DNA from: Numida meleagris
Lineage: Eukaryota > Chordata > Aves > Galliformes > Numididae
Reading direction: 5' to 3'
Length of the DNA stretch: 64,000 nt
NCBI RefSeq assembly: GCF_002078875.1
Contig: NC_034409.1
Span: 19,164,877-19,228,876, forward strand
Below, in pieces: positions 26,133-40,013 of this stretch (the first letter of the stretch is position 1; the number at the start of each line of letters is the position of its first letter). Both the position numbers and the translations under genes were made by a program. The notes beneath the pieces are model-generated. The model had not been told where the DNA came from. It made no database searches and worked only from the letters and a program-made list of their open reading frames with translations.

Positions 26133-26201
26133 AGGGATATTAAGGCTTGGATCCTACAAATATCCCTATAAGGGATATTAAGGCTTGGATCCTACAAATA
26201 T
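26133..26201 (+). repeat. 31-bp direct tandem duplication
   Basis: Positions 26133-26163 and 26171-26201 are identical. They start AGGGATATTAAGG, contain a BamHI-type GGATCC and end ACAAATAT. Seven bases (CCCTATA) separate them. The exact identity suggests a recent duplication, or an assembly duplication. Confidence 0.93.
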
Positions 26202-26237
26202 GCGCTTTCCTGCTTTTTAACTTCTTCTTTTAATTAC

Positions 26238-26310
26238 ATGAAAACAAAATAAATGAAAACAAAGCAACAAAACAAAAACAAAAACAACAACAAAAAACAA
26301 GAACAACAGA
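26238..26310. repeat. A/C-rich simple repeat
   Basis: Irregular AAAC and AAC units over about 70 bp. Confidence 0.85.
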
Positions 26311-27588
26311 CAAATAAGAAAAAGACTGTTTTCCTCAGGCAGTTGTAGGACTTGGGAATGAGTATTCTTGGGGAACTGTATAAATCTTATACTTTCTTTC
26401 TTTACAATGTTTAAAGTTCACTGTAGGTTTTCTCCCACAGTGTAGGCTTAGAGATAATAAGTCTGGTTCAGGAGGGGAAAAATGTCATACTGAGAAAATG
26501 TGTGGACAGATCCATCAGATAACAAATAACTGAGTAGAAAGTGAATTAAGAATGACAGAAGCAGCTCACTGGAGATAACAAGCAAAAAAGACAGGAAGCC
26601 AGTGAGACATGACAAAGAGAGTAAATGAAATTAATCTTCTTCCTGCTGACAACAAATTTTAGGTCAGCCACAACCACCCAGTCCTTCATTACCCTCAATT
26701 ATATTCTAGGGAAGTATATTTCCAAATTAACAGGAACTTTCTGAAGGCTTTAATTGACTGGTTTTCTGATATATGAGAATATATATATATATTTAGAGGG
26801 CATACATATGTGTTTCCTATAAAGAATTAGACTCTTGTCATGCATGGTATTTTATTATCTGATGTCACTGGCATCAGAAGTGAAAAGCATTCACTGAAAA
26901 GACATGGAGCAGACACAGAGTGTCAAAGCAAGAGTAACAGTACAGCTTTGAATGTCAAAGGTTTCCTTTTTCTTCCATTAGAAGTCTTCTTATTTAAGTC
27001 TCTTGGCCTAGTTAATGTGAGATAAGTGTCCCCATTGTAACTTCCTTGCATTGTATTTCCCTTGAGAGATATCCCTGAGTGGTCATTTTTGCAGAGTGAT
27101 AAATAAACACAAATCAGAACTCAAGGTCTCTTTAAAGCTTTCCATTTCCAGATTTTCCATTTATTTACAGTGTCATGATCACAACTGCTAGAGAGAATCA
27201 CAGAGTCCAGAAGTGTAGCATAGGATGGAAAATTCTGACTCCAAATTAGATGTACACTGATTGTATGTATATGAAGATAACTGGAAACAATCACCCTTAA
27301 CTCTGTTGGGAATAATTGCTTTTATTGGTGCTCTTCCTCTGCTGAGTTTGATTGATATTTTTCTGTCAGTCACTGATGACACAAAATTGTTTCCAAAGGA
27401 ATAATGTGAACAATGCAGTACTTACTACTATTTATACTGTCCATCTTTATAAGTGAATAAGTGGAATTTCAAACAAAAATATTTCAAAATGGGATTTGCC
27501 TAACATATTTTTTGTGCGTGCTTGTGCATGGAGATGGGTATGCATTTGTTTTGAAGAAATAAAGAACCATTTATTGTGGATGTCAATA

Positions 27589-27717
27589 GATGCCTTTAGG
27601 AAAAGTTTAGACAAACATCTGACAGGATTGCTCTAAGTGTGACAGATCAAGCCTTGGGGCAGGTAGGTGGACTATGTGGCTTTTCTAAGTATCTTCTTAT
27701 CCTAATTTTATGATTCT
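27589..27717 (+). mobile_element. Old CR1 LINE 3' fragment
   Basis: It reads AAAGTTTAGACAAACATCTG, GCCTTGGGGCAGG, GGTGGACTATGTGGC and then TTTTATGATTCTG, the order expected at the 3' end of old CR1 subfamilies. It is divergent, 5'-truncated and on the plus strand. Confidence 0.7.
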
Positions 27718-28907
27718 GGGAAATGTAAAGGAGCATTGTAGAAGCACAGGTTTCAAATCAGAAAGCAGCATCATTTTCCCTAACTTGTATACCTACACCT
27801 GAATTATTCATTTATTCAATGATGGAATTGTTACCAGAAATACCATAAATGCGAATTCCACAAAAAGATAGAAAAATTCTGAGACAATCTGACCTCTGGA
27901 AAGTACTGCATCTTGTTTATCTTAGTAATCACTAAAATAAGTGAAAGACATGGAGGTGTATGATCATCTGTGAATACAGAAGAAAGATTTAGAAGTTAAG
28001 TGGAGACACAGAAAAAGAAATGATATTTTGGATATAAAATGTATATTTATGTCCAAACAAATACAATAGAAAAAAAAATTTGAAGATCTCAAGTCAGGTT
28101 TAGAGCTGGAGCACCTAATCATATTGTGCACATAATTGGCCAACACCTTGTCCAAGCTGTAAGGCTTATGTTGCAATCAAAACATAGTAGCAGGTAATGA
28201 TTATGTGTAGTAAATACTGTATAGGCTACATAATGATTTGAAGAATTCTTCTCACTAGACAAGATGCAGAAAAACTAGAAGGAAAATGCCAGATATTTAT
28301 ATTTTTCTCTCTTTGGTAGAGGTATATATAACAGTTCCAAAAGTATGCCATGTTTACACAAAAAACACACTCAAGTATTTTTTGAGAAAGTAAGGCAAAC
28401 ATTTTAGATCATTCTAAACACATGATATCTGAAACAATTCTAAAGCAGCAATGCCATTTTACAACAGCTGAAAAACAAAGTGTTTACTCCTCCTAATTAT
28501 TCAGCAGATTTGTCAGCAAAGTTCTGTTCTATAAAATTTCCTATCTGAGGCTATGAATTCCTTCAGGTCTTAACTAAACTGTCAAAATAGGATATAAAAG
28601 ACTGAAATCGTCTAGAAATGTTCTACGAAACCAAGAATGGAATAGTTAGAATAAATAGGAAAGCTTTTAAAATGTGTGAAACATCTTGCATAGCTAAGAA
28701 TATTGTCCAGCATACAGGTGCAATGAGAAATTCCTCAGCCCAGATGAGTTTGCAACATACTTTCTTTTTCACATTCTAGCAAGGATGAATATAGGATGAG
28801 AATGTTGTAAGTCAACATTTGCACAACAAAGAATTATAGTAATGCAATATAGAAATACAAATCTAGTTTAATTGTTGGGTTCACTCAGCATAGAAAAAAC
28901 GATTCTA

Positions 28908-28932
28908 ACAAGGAAGCCTTCAGCTTCCTTGT
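28908..28932. repeat. 10-bp perfect inverted repeat
   Basis: ACAAGGAAGC and GCTTCCTTGT flank the loop CTTCA. Confidence 0.85.
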
Positions 28933-30235
28933 CTCGGATAAGGGCTGATTTCATTTGAAGGACCTAGCTGACACTAAAATCCCTATTTGTTTGTGCCTTA
29001 GAACGGCAAATGTGAAAAGAGGTGATACCTTTTCTGTCTTGCCTAATAGCTTTATTCCAGAGCTTAAGCATCCCTATAAATCCAATTGCACTTTCTCATT
29101 TGCACTGGCAATTGCTTTGGAGGATTCCTGATTAGATCTTTTGTGGCATGGTTCACTCACAAGAACAGAATATGGTAAATCAAGTCTGTTTCATGGTTTA
29201 TATTAGCCAGGAATGTTTTGTACTGCATTTTTGTGGTTTTCATAGAGCTGCATTCTTTTCCTATTCACACAGTTGGTGAGGATGGACTCTAAAGCAGGTG
29301 TGCATTAGGAAGGAGCTAGTGCTAGCATGAGCTAACTTCCCAGATGAAAGTGCAAAGGCATCACTTAGGGAGCTGAAGCTACCTTAAGCTCTTCCATATT
29401 TTCTGCCATTTTCAGTGTTGGTCGAACTTTGGTAATCTTGTAAGTTCATTTCAACTTATGAAAAGCAAACTTTGCAAAATCTTCTCTGAGTAAAGCATAA
29501 GAATTGATCTACAGTAGTTGTGCTAGAAATGTTGCTCTGCACTTCCATTTATCATTTGATTTTACTTTCAGAACAGAACATATCCAGGCAGGCCAGGAGG
29601 TGAAAAAAATTGAAAAAAAAAAGACGGAAATGATGGTTCATGGCAGGAATTTATCCAAATGTAGTTGTGGTGGCAGCTGAGCACACAGAACAGTCCCATA
29701 TCCATGGATCCAGCCAAGATAACCGTTTTTCTATGATAGTGAGTACAACTCATCTTATTCTAGTTCATTGTCCCTACAAATTACTTCTGTTGAAAACACA
29801 AAAGCCATCCTAGACTGCCAGATTGTAGTCTTGTGAGGCAAAGAAGAGTTTTTAACTCAATAATTTGATTACTATTATATGTTCAGGAGTCCTATTCCCT
29901 ACTATTTTTACTGGGAAGAATGACTGTCTTCATGGCAGCTGTGCTAACATTGGCATACCATACCTGCTGGGGAAACATTTCTTGCAGAAAATCCTGCCCA
30001 CAGAGCGATCGAAGCATTCTCAGCCTCTCTCTTGGTAGCCAGGACTAGCAACAGTGAGCCCACATTAATAGCGCAGAAATAAAACACAGTGCTCAGAATA
30101 ACAAAGGCAGATACAGAGGAGTTAAATACACTGTGAGCAGAGCCCAGATGTAAACTTTGTTCAATTCTAAACATCTTCTGTGCCAAATATTCTAGCTTGA
30201 CCACCCTAAAGATGTATGAAGTAAATGGAGCTCAT

Positions 30236-30290
30236 TTTTCTCTTTCTTCTGTCTTTCTTTTTTTTTCTTTTTCTTTTTTCTTTCTTTTTA
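30236..30290. repeat. Polypyrimidine tract
   Basis: About 55 bases of T and C with two interruptions. It reads as a lysine/arginine-rich artefact frame on the other strand. Confidence 0.85.
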
Positions 30291-33200
30291 AACAACAGAT
30301 CATAAAATTGTTCACAGAATCCATTTAGACTAATGTATGCTTTACTGTAAATAATCATGAACTGAACTTTCAGGCCAAAGTTTCCCCAGCCCACAAATAT
30401 TTTTGTACAACATAGAATAAAGAGATTCCCAGAAAAAGTTCATATGTTTCTGTTGTTATATCGTCTAATTGTTGAGATTATATGTGTCAGGTGGATGAAC
30501 AGCCTGCCAAAATTTGGGAAACCAAGCAACACTACTCTTTGAGAGCTTTTGCTATCCCTGCTTTATTGCAGTATATGTATCTGTGCTTGAAAGTACAGAT
30601 TGTGATACTGCCTTAAGCAGCAGTAGTATATTATAGTTTTCAGGTTATGACCTAATATGCTTTGGTAATTTATTACTTTGAAGTGTGGTGACATAACTCG
30701 GCAGCTGTGCATATAAAATGATAATAAGTTGATCTTCTGCATTTATATCTCATGAGCCCTAAGAACTAGCTTAGGTCTAACTTATCCAGTTCTTTCTCCA
30801 CTTTTCCTCCAAATTGTACAAAATTGCAAGATAGTAATTCTTCAGAAAAATTACAAGACTCTGCATGATGAAAATTTTCCTATATGTTTACATTTAAACA
30901 ATTTTGTTTCAGTGTTAAAATCACAAGCTTTTTTTCTGAAGGTATTTTCCAAAACCAGTGAGATTTCATAGTAGAAAAATTAACAGCTTGAAATTCTGAT
31001 ATATGTAAAGGATTTCTCTATTTATGATTGCTTGGAAATATTGATATACAGTTAATTCCCTACAGGTTTTCACTGTTTATCAAGAAAAATCAGAGAAATC
31101 AAACCAATGTTTTTTCTAAAAATAATAACCAAAGAAAGAACAAATAAGTGGTGATTGATATGACTTGGATGATGCTCAGTTTATAGTATCTGCCATACTG
31201 AGAAGGAGGCAGATAAGAGGCCGCATAGCCCAAAAACTTTTGGTCCATTTTGTGAGAAAGCTGTATTTATGCTGAGTGATGTTAGTAGAAGGGTAACGGT
31301 TTGCCTAATTCTTTCTTCATTCTTCCCTAGGTAGACTTACCCACAAAGCAAAAAGATGCAAATGATTTTCATATGCCAGTCAATAATTTTCCTTTTAAGT
31401 CATGGTATAAATCAGCTGATTAACAGTCCTTCTTTATTCATGATACATTATAGTATGGGATTTTTTTTTTTTTTTGCAGATATATTTTTCTTTATAATAG
31501 ATTTATTAACCAAGACTACATTGTGAGTCATGTGTTTTCCTGTAAGAAATCTAATATTCTGCCCCTTCCATGATCCAGCATAGAGATAGTGCATGTCCTC
31601 GTTTAACTCCTTGAGACCAACACATTTCTGAGTATTGGACGAATGGTGGATCGACAAACTCTTGTCTCACTATGGAGTCGGGAGAAATCTGACTTTGTCC
31701 TGGGATGTGGGAACTGCTCCTGGGACCCATAGCTTAAATCTAACTAGGTTAACATACTGCTGTATGATAGTGCTCTGAACTCAGTAACCATCATAACTCT
31801 TTCATGATCTGTGCTCAATTTCATATCAGTCTTTGTTCAAGACATCTTAGGACATTATAAAGTACATAATTTACTAAAAATAACAAAAAATATACAAAAA
31901 ATTCAGATAAAGCATATTGCCTTTGCAAATCACAGCAAAAAAAGAAAAATAGCTTTTCTAGCCTTAGGATACATATTTGTAATGATTACTATAACAGAAT
32001 GAACAAGATAAAACTAAGCTAATAAAATTACCCATGTTTTATCAAAGCCCAAATGGATTTCATTTTTTATTCTTAATGAAAATGCGGATTTTTAACTAAT
32101 GTAATGATCATCATCCGCATTCAACAAGCACTGTGATAACACCATAACAGATTGTGAATGACATAGTAACAACAACAACAACAAAAAAAACAAAGATGCA
32201 GAGGGGGAAGAAATAAAAGCCCACTTCTTTTTAAGTGTCACAAAGAGTTAAGGTATTACAGTCCTAGACAGCAGAACTCTGGACTGCATCCTGCAAAAGG
32301 AAATGAAGGCCTGTCAGCCAACCAGGAATGTTTCCTTGCCTTTCATGAAGAGAGACTTGTCTGAGAAAATAATTCAGAATAACCAGGTGTTTGTGGAATT
32401 AACTACTTCAAGTGCTAAGAAGAAGTAGGATCTCTCTTGTGCTTTGCAGTTCTTATGTGAGTATTGGAGGACTACTCTATCTGCTCAAGATATGTGTAAA
32501 TTTCTAAAAACTTGGAGGCATCTTGGTATATCTGAGTTGCTGTTAAATGATTATCTCCATCATATAAAATCTTTCTCAGAATGTGAGGTAAAAAATATGG
32601 CATTATAGAACTTGTTTACTAGCAATTTTAATTCTTTGGAGGTTATTAAGAAAGTCATAGAATTATCCAGTTAGCATGGAAATAGACATGGAAATGTGCT
32701 AACAAAGAAAAGGCCAGCCTCTTGGGCCAGTCAGAGCTGAAATCAAGACACTTATTTCCAAAGCAGGGTACAAAAGTTCTGCAACGGTTTCAATGCAATG
32801 ATGTTATTTCCATTATCCCAACCGACTGATCCAAATATAACTGTTTAGTTGTCTGAATATAAGTGTGTCAGATGGGTGGTTTAAAGCTGCGTACAGCTGA
32901 TGGAGGATCTGCTCACGAAGGACTCCTGTACCTGAAACAACTATCCCCAACTCTCTTCTGCAGCTCTGGTTGCAATGTCAAAGCAATGGATCCTTGTCCG
33001 ATTTTTGATCCTTCTAGTATGCATTGTATGTTCATTTACTGTTATTTATACATCAGAAGGTTTGATTCATTCTCCTCTGTGCAACATCAGTTTCGTGCTA
33101 GCAGAAACCATTCACTAGACTGACATTAAACATTTACAGCTGTTGAATAGTATCACAGCTTCTGCGTTCATGTGGCTTTGAAATCAGTGGGAATGGTAAT

Positions 33201-34060
33201 GCTGATCTTCTTTCCTGTGGAAAGTAACCTGTCCCATGGATCTCCTTAGTGAGACAGTGTGATTAAAACAGGAGCAATTAAAAGAATTTTCTTTGGCTGT
33301 GTGAATGTGAAGTGTAAAAATGCACACATCCAAACATAAAAGTATGCAATTCATAACTCAGTAAGAGAGCTTACATGCATGTATGCACTATTTTCTCTCA
33401 GACATAAGTGACAAAACCTTTAGCTGTTGAAGAACAGTAACTTTCTAATAACTGTAAGGATAATACTGATAGTGTAAAGAACATTTTCTTTGTGGGTAAC
33501 TTCTGGAGGCATTGTTTGCTACATAGGAGGGCTGTGAGTTCCCTTACACTGCATAAGAAAATACCAGTTTGAGAAGAAATGTCAAACTTTCTGAGACAAA
33601 TCTTACAGGACACGTAAAGTATGACCAGTGTCCCTCTGAACTTTTCTTCCCACTGTGATATTAAAGCACTGGACAAAATGAGTGTCTTTGGGGCCCTATT
33701 TTCTGTACATTTCCAAAAGGGTTATGAAAGTTTTTGTTTATTTTGGGGAAGGCTTGAATCTTGTGTCCATGGTTGTGAGGTAAGCTGGCTATACTCAGTA
33801 TTCAGCTGACCCTTCGTTGCCTGAAGAGAATATTATTAAGATGCAGACCATTCAGTGTCTCCACACTTTCTAAAATGTGGTATACTTGCCATGCTCATAT
33901 TTTTCTGTTCTTCAGTTGTATACAGTGCAGATTAGAATAGAAACCTGTTCAGCTCAAAGAGCTTTCAGATTCAGTGCTATAGGGCAGTGAATAAGCTAAC
34001 CCCACTCCATCAAAAAATGTAAATACACAGAAAAGAACAGCAGGGCTACTCTTACTCAGG

Positions 34061-34090
34061 CTTAAATATATATATATAAATATATAATTA
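34061..34090. repeat. TA-rich simple repeat
   Basis: TATATATA tracts broken by AAA. Confidence 0.75.
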
Positions 34091-35442
34091 ATTTGTAATA
34101 CAAGATCAAGTAATGGCCAGTACACCAATAAATGTAGATTTACCAGTAATAATGTCAGTTACCATTGACTATTTTTCTTTTTCTTTTTTTTAAATTTATT
34201 TTTTGTGATTGCTGCTAATGTAATTGCATAAGCAGGAACCTCACTCTGTAGTTGTACCAACAGCTGCTGTCATACTTTTATGGACTCGCCTTCAGAAAAT
34301 GGAATGAAAGGAAGATCGCCTTGAACATTTCTGTACACAGTTTTGATACAAGTCATGTTTGGAAACTTTTTACAAAGTATAAATATGTGTATGTATAAGT
34401 ATGTATAAATTTGTGTGAAGTATATTCAAAGTTATGTGAATTTTATACCAAAATTTCATCTGTATATGAATAAATATATAGAATGGAAATACTGAGCAAA
34501 AACGGTAAGGCTCTGAAATACAGCTTTATTTACAATTATTTGTTTTTTCTTCTTCTTAAATGGCATAGTTTGTTTTAGAAGCAGGATAAAGGATGCTGAA
34601 ATAAGAAGGTGAAATAAGTAAATATTCTGTTTATCTACTAATGCTCTAATATGTAATTTCTTTTTTTCTGTTTAATTTATTTGGAAACTGATGATCATAA
34701 AGCAAATGTTTTTGACGTAATGTTTAATGAAATCAGTGTATGTGATTCATTTCTTTAATTTGCATTTAACTTTGTAGGAGTAATATATGAGGTAAAATAA
34801 CTTTTTCCCCTGAATGAAGTGATTAAGAGTAGATTTTAATTTTGGAATGCTTATACAAGTTGTCTCACTCAAAGGTGCAACATAAAAATGTTTTTAAATA
34901 TCCTCCATGACACTACATACTGTAGGGAAAAAAAAAAAAAAGACCAAAATTTGAGAATACAAGTCCCTTTTCAGATCATTTTTCTGAGTTTGAAATATGA
35001 CTCGTGTCTGAAACCCTTTCAATTTTTTTTTTTCCTGCAATACTTGTTGATCTAGTATAATATAATGTTGTTTTACTTAGGAACTACATATGCCCTAGCT
35101 GCAGCAGATTACTCATGCACATTCATTTTGTGCACTTAGACTGATCACTCTTTTCTATGAGGAAATGTATGGAACTGGATGGAATTTTCTGTGACAGTTT
35201 CCCTTCAGAGTCTATGGGGATGTTTTCCACATTGTGATATTTCCCCTATGCATCCAATAAGAGAGAGAGGTAGTACATTATTTCCTTCAAATCTACAGTG
35301 ACATTTAGATACTAACACGTAAGACAAGGAAGCCACGACCATTTGCACATCCTTGTTTCATCACAATTTACATCAGTCAAAAGTGGTATTAATATGATTT
35401 CATGTGTGAAATGTGTTTTTTATGCCACAATGAAAAAATCTT

Positions 35443-37340
35443 AGAATCATAGAATCATAGAACTGCTCAGGTTGGAAAAGACCTTCAAGATCATCAAGTA
35501 CAACCTCAGCCTAACCATACTACTCTAACTCTAACAACCCACCACTAAATCATGTCCCTGAACACCACATCCGCATGGTTGGTCCACATCCCCACATTCA
35601 GGGATGGTCACTCAATTACTTCCCTGGGGAGCCTGTTCCAGTTCTTAACAATCCTTTCTGTAAAGAAGTTTTTCCTGATATCCAACCTAAACCTCCCCTG
35701 GTGCAACTTGAGGCCATTTCCCCTTGTCCTGTCACCTGTCACCAGTGAAAAGAGACCAGCCCCGCTCTCACTGCAATCACCTTTCAGGTATTTGAAGAGA
35801 GCAATGAGGTCTCCCCTCAGCCTCCTCTTCTCCAGACTAAACAGCCCCAGTTTCTTTAGTCTCTCTTCATAGGGCATATTCTCCAAGCCCTTCACAAACC
35901 TTGTTGCCCTTCTTTGGACCTGCTCCAATACCTCAATGTCCTTTTTGTATTGAGGCGCCCAAAACTGAACACAGTACCTGAGGTGGGGCCTCACCAATGC
36001 CGAGTACAGGGGCAAGATTACTTCCCTAGTCCTGCTCTCCACACTATTCCTGATACAAGCCAGGATGTCACTGGCCTTCTTGGCCACCCAGGCACACTGC
36101 TGGCTCATATTCAGCCAACTTCCATCAGCACACCAAGGTCCCTTTCCGTCAGGCAGCTTTCCAGCCACTCCTCCCCAAGCCTGTAGGGTTGCCTGGGGTT
36201 GTTGTGACCAAAATGCAGGACCTGACACTTGGCCCAATTGGAACTCATACAGTTTGCCTGGGCCCACCGATCCAGTCTATCCAGGTCCCTCTGTAGTGCC
36301 TTTCTACCCTCTGGCAGATCAACACTCTCTCAACTTGATGTCATCTGCACACTTACTGGGGGTGTATTCAATCCCCTCATCAAGATCATTGATAAAGATG
36401 TTAAATAGGAGTGGCCCCAGTATTGAGTCTTGGGGAACACCACTCATGACTAGCTGCCAACTGGATTTAACTCCACTGACCACAGCTCTTTGGGCCTGAT
36501 CATCCAGCCAGTGTTTCACTCAGCAGAGCATATGCCCATCCAAACCATGGGCAGCCAGATTCTCCATGAGGATGTTGTGGGGGACAGTGTCAAAGGCCTT
36601 ACTGAAGTCCAGGTAGACCACATCGACAACCTTACCTTCATCCACTAGGCGGGTCACTTCATCATAGAACGATATCAAGTTTGTCAAGCAGGATCTACCA
36701 TTCATGAACCCATGCCGACTGGGCCTGATCCCCTGGCTGACTTTTAATTGATCCATGATGTCTCCTGAGATTATCCATTCCATAACTTTCCCTGGTGCCA
36801 ATGTGAGACTGATAGGTCTGTAGCTACTAGGATCATCTTTCCAGCCCTTCTTGAAGATTGGTGTTGCATTTGCCAGTCTCCAGTCCACTGAGACATCCCT
36901 GGTTAGCCAGGACTGTTGAAGGATGATGGAGAGCAGCCTGGCAACCACATCTGCCAACTCCCTCAGCACTCTAGGGTGCAGTCCATCTGGCCCCATGGAC
37001 TTGTGAGTGTCCAGCTTTTGAAGCAGGTCCAAAACCATTTCATCATTGATTTTGCAGGGCCTATTCTGTTCCCCATCCCTGTTTTTCAGTGCAAGGGGCT
37101 GTGTGCCCAGGGTACGACTAGTCTTATGTTAAAGACTGAAGCAAAGAAGGCGTTAAGTACCTCAGCCTTATCCTGATTGCATCCAACAAGGGATGGAGAT
37201 TCTCCCTAGCCCTCCTCTTACTGTTGATGTATTTGTAGAAGTATTTATTGTTGTCTTCCACCTTTGTGGCCAAGTTCAGTTCTAGTTGGGCTTTGGACTT
37301 TCTAATTCTCTCCTTTCTTGTATTACCTTGCCCTCTTCCT
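35443..37340 (-). mobile_element. Long 5'-truncated CR1 LINE
   Basis: It begins AGAATCATAGAATCATAG (reversed tail) and runs about 1.9 kb through the 3' region and ORF2. The 5' boundary near 37340 is judged from loss of CR1 similarity. Full CR1 elements are about 4.5 kb, so more than half is missing. The coding frame is broken by at least one stop and frameshifts. Similarity to CR1 protein is high throughout, so it is not among the oldest copies. Confidence 0.93.
35608..37038 (-). pseudogene. CR1 ORF2 (reverse transcriptase) remnant
   Basis: The minus-strand frame 37038-36520 carries the reverse transcriptase fingers and palm: a GPDGLHPRVL block, NYRP-like SSYRPISL and the motif YLDFSKAFDTVPHN with the first catalytic Asp. 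An in-frame TGA at 36520-36522 breaks it. The same frame continues to 36319 with a [13 protein letters not shown] block and the catalytic box as CADD, where CR1 usually has FADD. Frame disruptions follow between 36319 and 36267. The last segment (36267-35608) keeps the ORF2 C-terminal block with [15 protein letters not shown] and HWNRLP-like [10 protein letters not shown]. It once copied CR1 RNA into DNA at the insertion site and is now inactive. Confidence 0.9.
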
Positions 37341-40013
37341 GTATTTTAAAAGGAAATAGTCATTCCTCACTCCTGACAATGAACACCATTACTAAACAGA
37401 TGGATATCTGGAGTAAACTACTCAATTTTGGAGAAAACCAGAGATTCTGGTAGTTTTCCTGACAAATAGTGCACTTCAGTAATTTATTTATTTATTTTTT
37501 TCCAGTGAAAGGAGCAAATGTGGTTAACCAAAACCCACATGTGATTTCCAGGAAATTTTTCAAAAAGTTTTTAAAAACCTGAAATTTTATACGTGTAATT
37601 TAATTAATTATAAATATAGTTTTTAATTTGAAATAATCTTTTCCTTACAAATGGACTTCAAAGTAGATCTTAAAGTTAAGCAACTGCAAAAAAAAAAATC
37701 ATTTAGTCATTTTAATCCATTTAATCTCATCCCATTTATTTTCTCAGAACCTTTTGCTTTAGAAAATTTAAAGAGTTGTTTCAAAAAGCTGTAAATATAG
37801 AATCTCATAGAGGTAAAATATTGTAGACCATAAATAATATTGCCTGGAGCTTTTTATGCTTATCCATACTACTCTAGAAGTATGCAGACTTTGTGGCTTG
37901 TGTATGAAAAAGGGAGCGGTTTCCTTTTCACAATACTAGCATGAGAAATTTTTCATAGTGTTCTCAATTAAATGTTTCAGCAACATGTGGCAAAAAAAGT
38001 AGTAGCAAAAAATAGAAGTTGAAATAAATAGGGAACGATCAGCGTGCAGAAGTTAGTATTGAAAGATAATATCAGTAACCACAATAAATGACTACAAAAA
38101 TCTGAGTTGGTGAAACCATTGTTGATAACAATGATAGAAAAGATGATTGCAGTCACCTTATGTAACCATTTTCAGTTGTCTAATTTAAAGCAATCTCTAG
38201 GCTTTCCCTATGATCATCATCCCACTACTGCAAAATCATTCCTGTAATACACGTACAGTTTAGGAAGGGATGAATCACTATTTGAAATCTCCTGCTGTTT
38301 CATGTTAACTTTAGGCAGACTTTAGATAATCTGAATCATTTTTTTATATATTGCAGAGAAAGGAGATTAATGTCATGCACTGGGTGGATCACTCCTTTTA
38401 AAGTCACTGAATCAGTTTCCTGATTCCTCAGACAGCTCAGTGTTATAGATTCTGTAAGAAGATCATCCTCTAATTTAAATGTTCTAAAAGATCTGCACAG
38501 AAAAAAAATAAAAGTGGCTACAGGGAAACCATTCAAGAACAGTTGATGGTAAGGTAGCTCTCAAATACCTCAAATCTTGAATTTCTTTTCCCACTTAACA
38601 CTTTTCTTTTTGGAGTAGCATTATCTTTTAACCCAGAAAGTTTTTCCTTTCTTAAAATTTACCCTGCTCTTTTAATAAAGAGCAGTAGCACATACAACTA
38701 TCCCAAACTAAACACCTCATGCTATTTGAGTCTATTTAAACCCTCCAAACTTTTTTCCTTCCCATGATCACATGGTCAGCCCTGTATCTACTTCAGTTTG
38801 AATATGTCATTCCAGAATGCTAGTTGTGCATAGAGGCCTCATCCACTCTAGCAAACAAATGGAGAAACAAACAAAAATGCAACAGCAAGCTTTGATTTTG
38901 TATTACTTTAAGCCACAGAGAATAACATTTGCATATGTTTATTTATAGTTGTAAGCTCATGACTTTGGAGAACTAGAGATTTTAAGTTTCTAATGAAGAA
39001 AGTAGTATTTGCAGAGTCGTAGTGCAATTAATGGAGAAATATCAAATCCAATATTCAGGCATAAAAATATGACATTTAAAATGTTACCTTACAGTGAGCT
39101 AGTGAGAATGCTAAAGGAACTAGATTTTCAGAATATACTTATAAACAAATTATAGCAGACAGGTTGTATCCATGCTGTTTTGTTTTACCACCCAGCACAA
39201 AATTTATGAAAAAATAACATCTTTTATTAGACAAACAGAGATGACTCCAAAAGCATCCAAGTTTTTGGCTAAGGAAATCCTTCAGAAATCATAATGAGAG
39301 TCCCGGAGTCCCAAAGCTTCTCTGATTTCTGTAGCTACGTTGGCTGAAATGATATTAATAAGAAATACTACCTTCCTCTTCAATCATTTCTTACCACATC
39401 ACTTTCTCTGAATTCCTGTGCTATTCTCCATATTGAGCACTAAAAAGCTAATTTTTTGATAACTCAAGCTAATTTTAGAAGAAATTTTAACAGGCAGCAA
39501 GTTCAGTTTGAAAATATTTATAATATTTAGAGCCATTTTAAAAACTTTCTTCTAATCACTGATAAACAAACAACTAAATATTGGCTTTAAGTCTTCTGCA
39601 TAAACATAAATTTTACTGAAGGCTGTGATTTGGAAAGGTCAAAGGAGAACAGGTTTCCCAGATTTTTTCCAGTTTGGAGTGGCTACTGGCAGCGAGCAAG
39701 GTAATAATAGGAATTATTTAATTGAAAACCAAGGAAATGGAAGACTGAATCCAGAACTACAATGTTGACAGTTCACAATGTTCACAGTATGCTGTGAAAT
39801 AATAGTCTTTGGGAAGTCTATAAAATTCAATAGCCAACAACAAAAAAAAATTGGAAAGAGGAAGCTTAATCTTAGAGGAAATGGTAGTCTGTACTGAAAT
39901 AGGAAGCACTAACAGTGCCTTGGTCTGTTTAGAACTCAGACTGAAAAAGAAACTTCACTTGCCTTTGAAGGCTACAGGAAAGTTATTTAGCTTTGAGAGA
40001 GGAATTATACAAG
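37341..40013. other. Unique AT-rich non-coding stretch
   Basis: No gene or transposon is recognised. It contains a 9-bp inverted repeat at 38664-38685. Confidence 0.55.
38664..38685. repeat. 9-bp perfect inverted repeat
   Basis: CTGCTCTTT and AAAGAGCAG flank TAAT. There is no T-run or gene end that would make it a terminator. Confidence 0.75.

Larger units (their letters stand above)
24107..27588. other. Unique non-coding stretch with small repeats
   Basis: No gene is recognised. It holds a recursive-splice-like motif (24551-24576), a GGATA repeat, a 31-bp tandem duplication and an A/C-rich simple repeat. A minus-strand frame at 24580-24828 is Cys-rich but unrecognised. Confidence 0.5.
27718..35442. 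other. Long unique AT-rich non-coding stretch
   Basis: About 7.7 kb with no recognised gene or transposon. It holds a 10-bp hairpin (28908-28932), a polypyrimidine run (30236-30290), poly-T near 31460 and TA-rich repeats near 34.06 and 34.4 kb. Open frames such as 32863-33123 (plus) match nothing I know. Confidence 0.5.

Noticed and set aside
36065..36499. 144-codon plus-strand frame
   Set aside because: It is antisense to the CR1 reverse transcriptase remnant.
38664..38685. Hairpin as a transcription terminator
   Set aside because: This is vertebrate-type DNA with no bacterial gene beside it, so the terminator reading has no basis.
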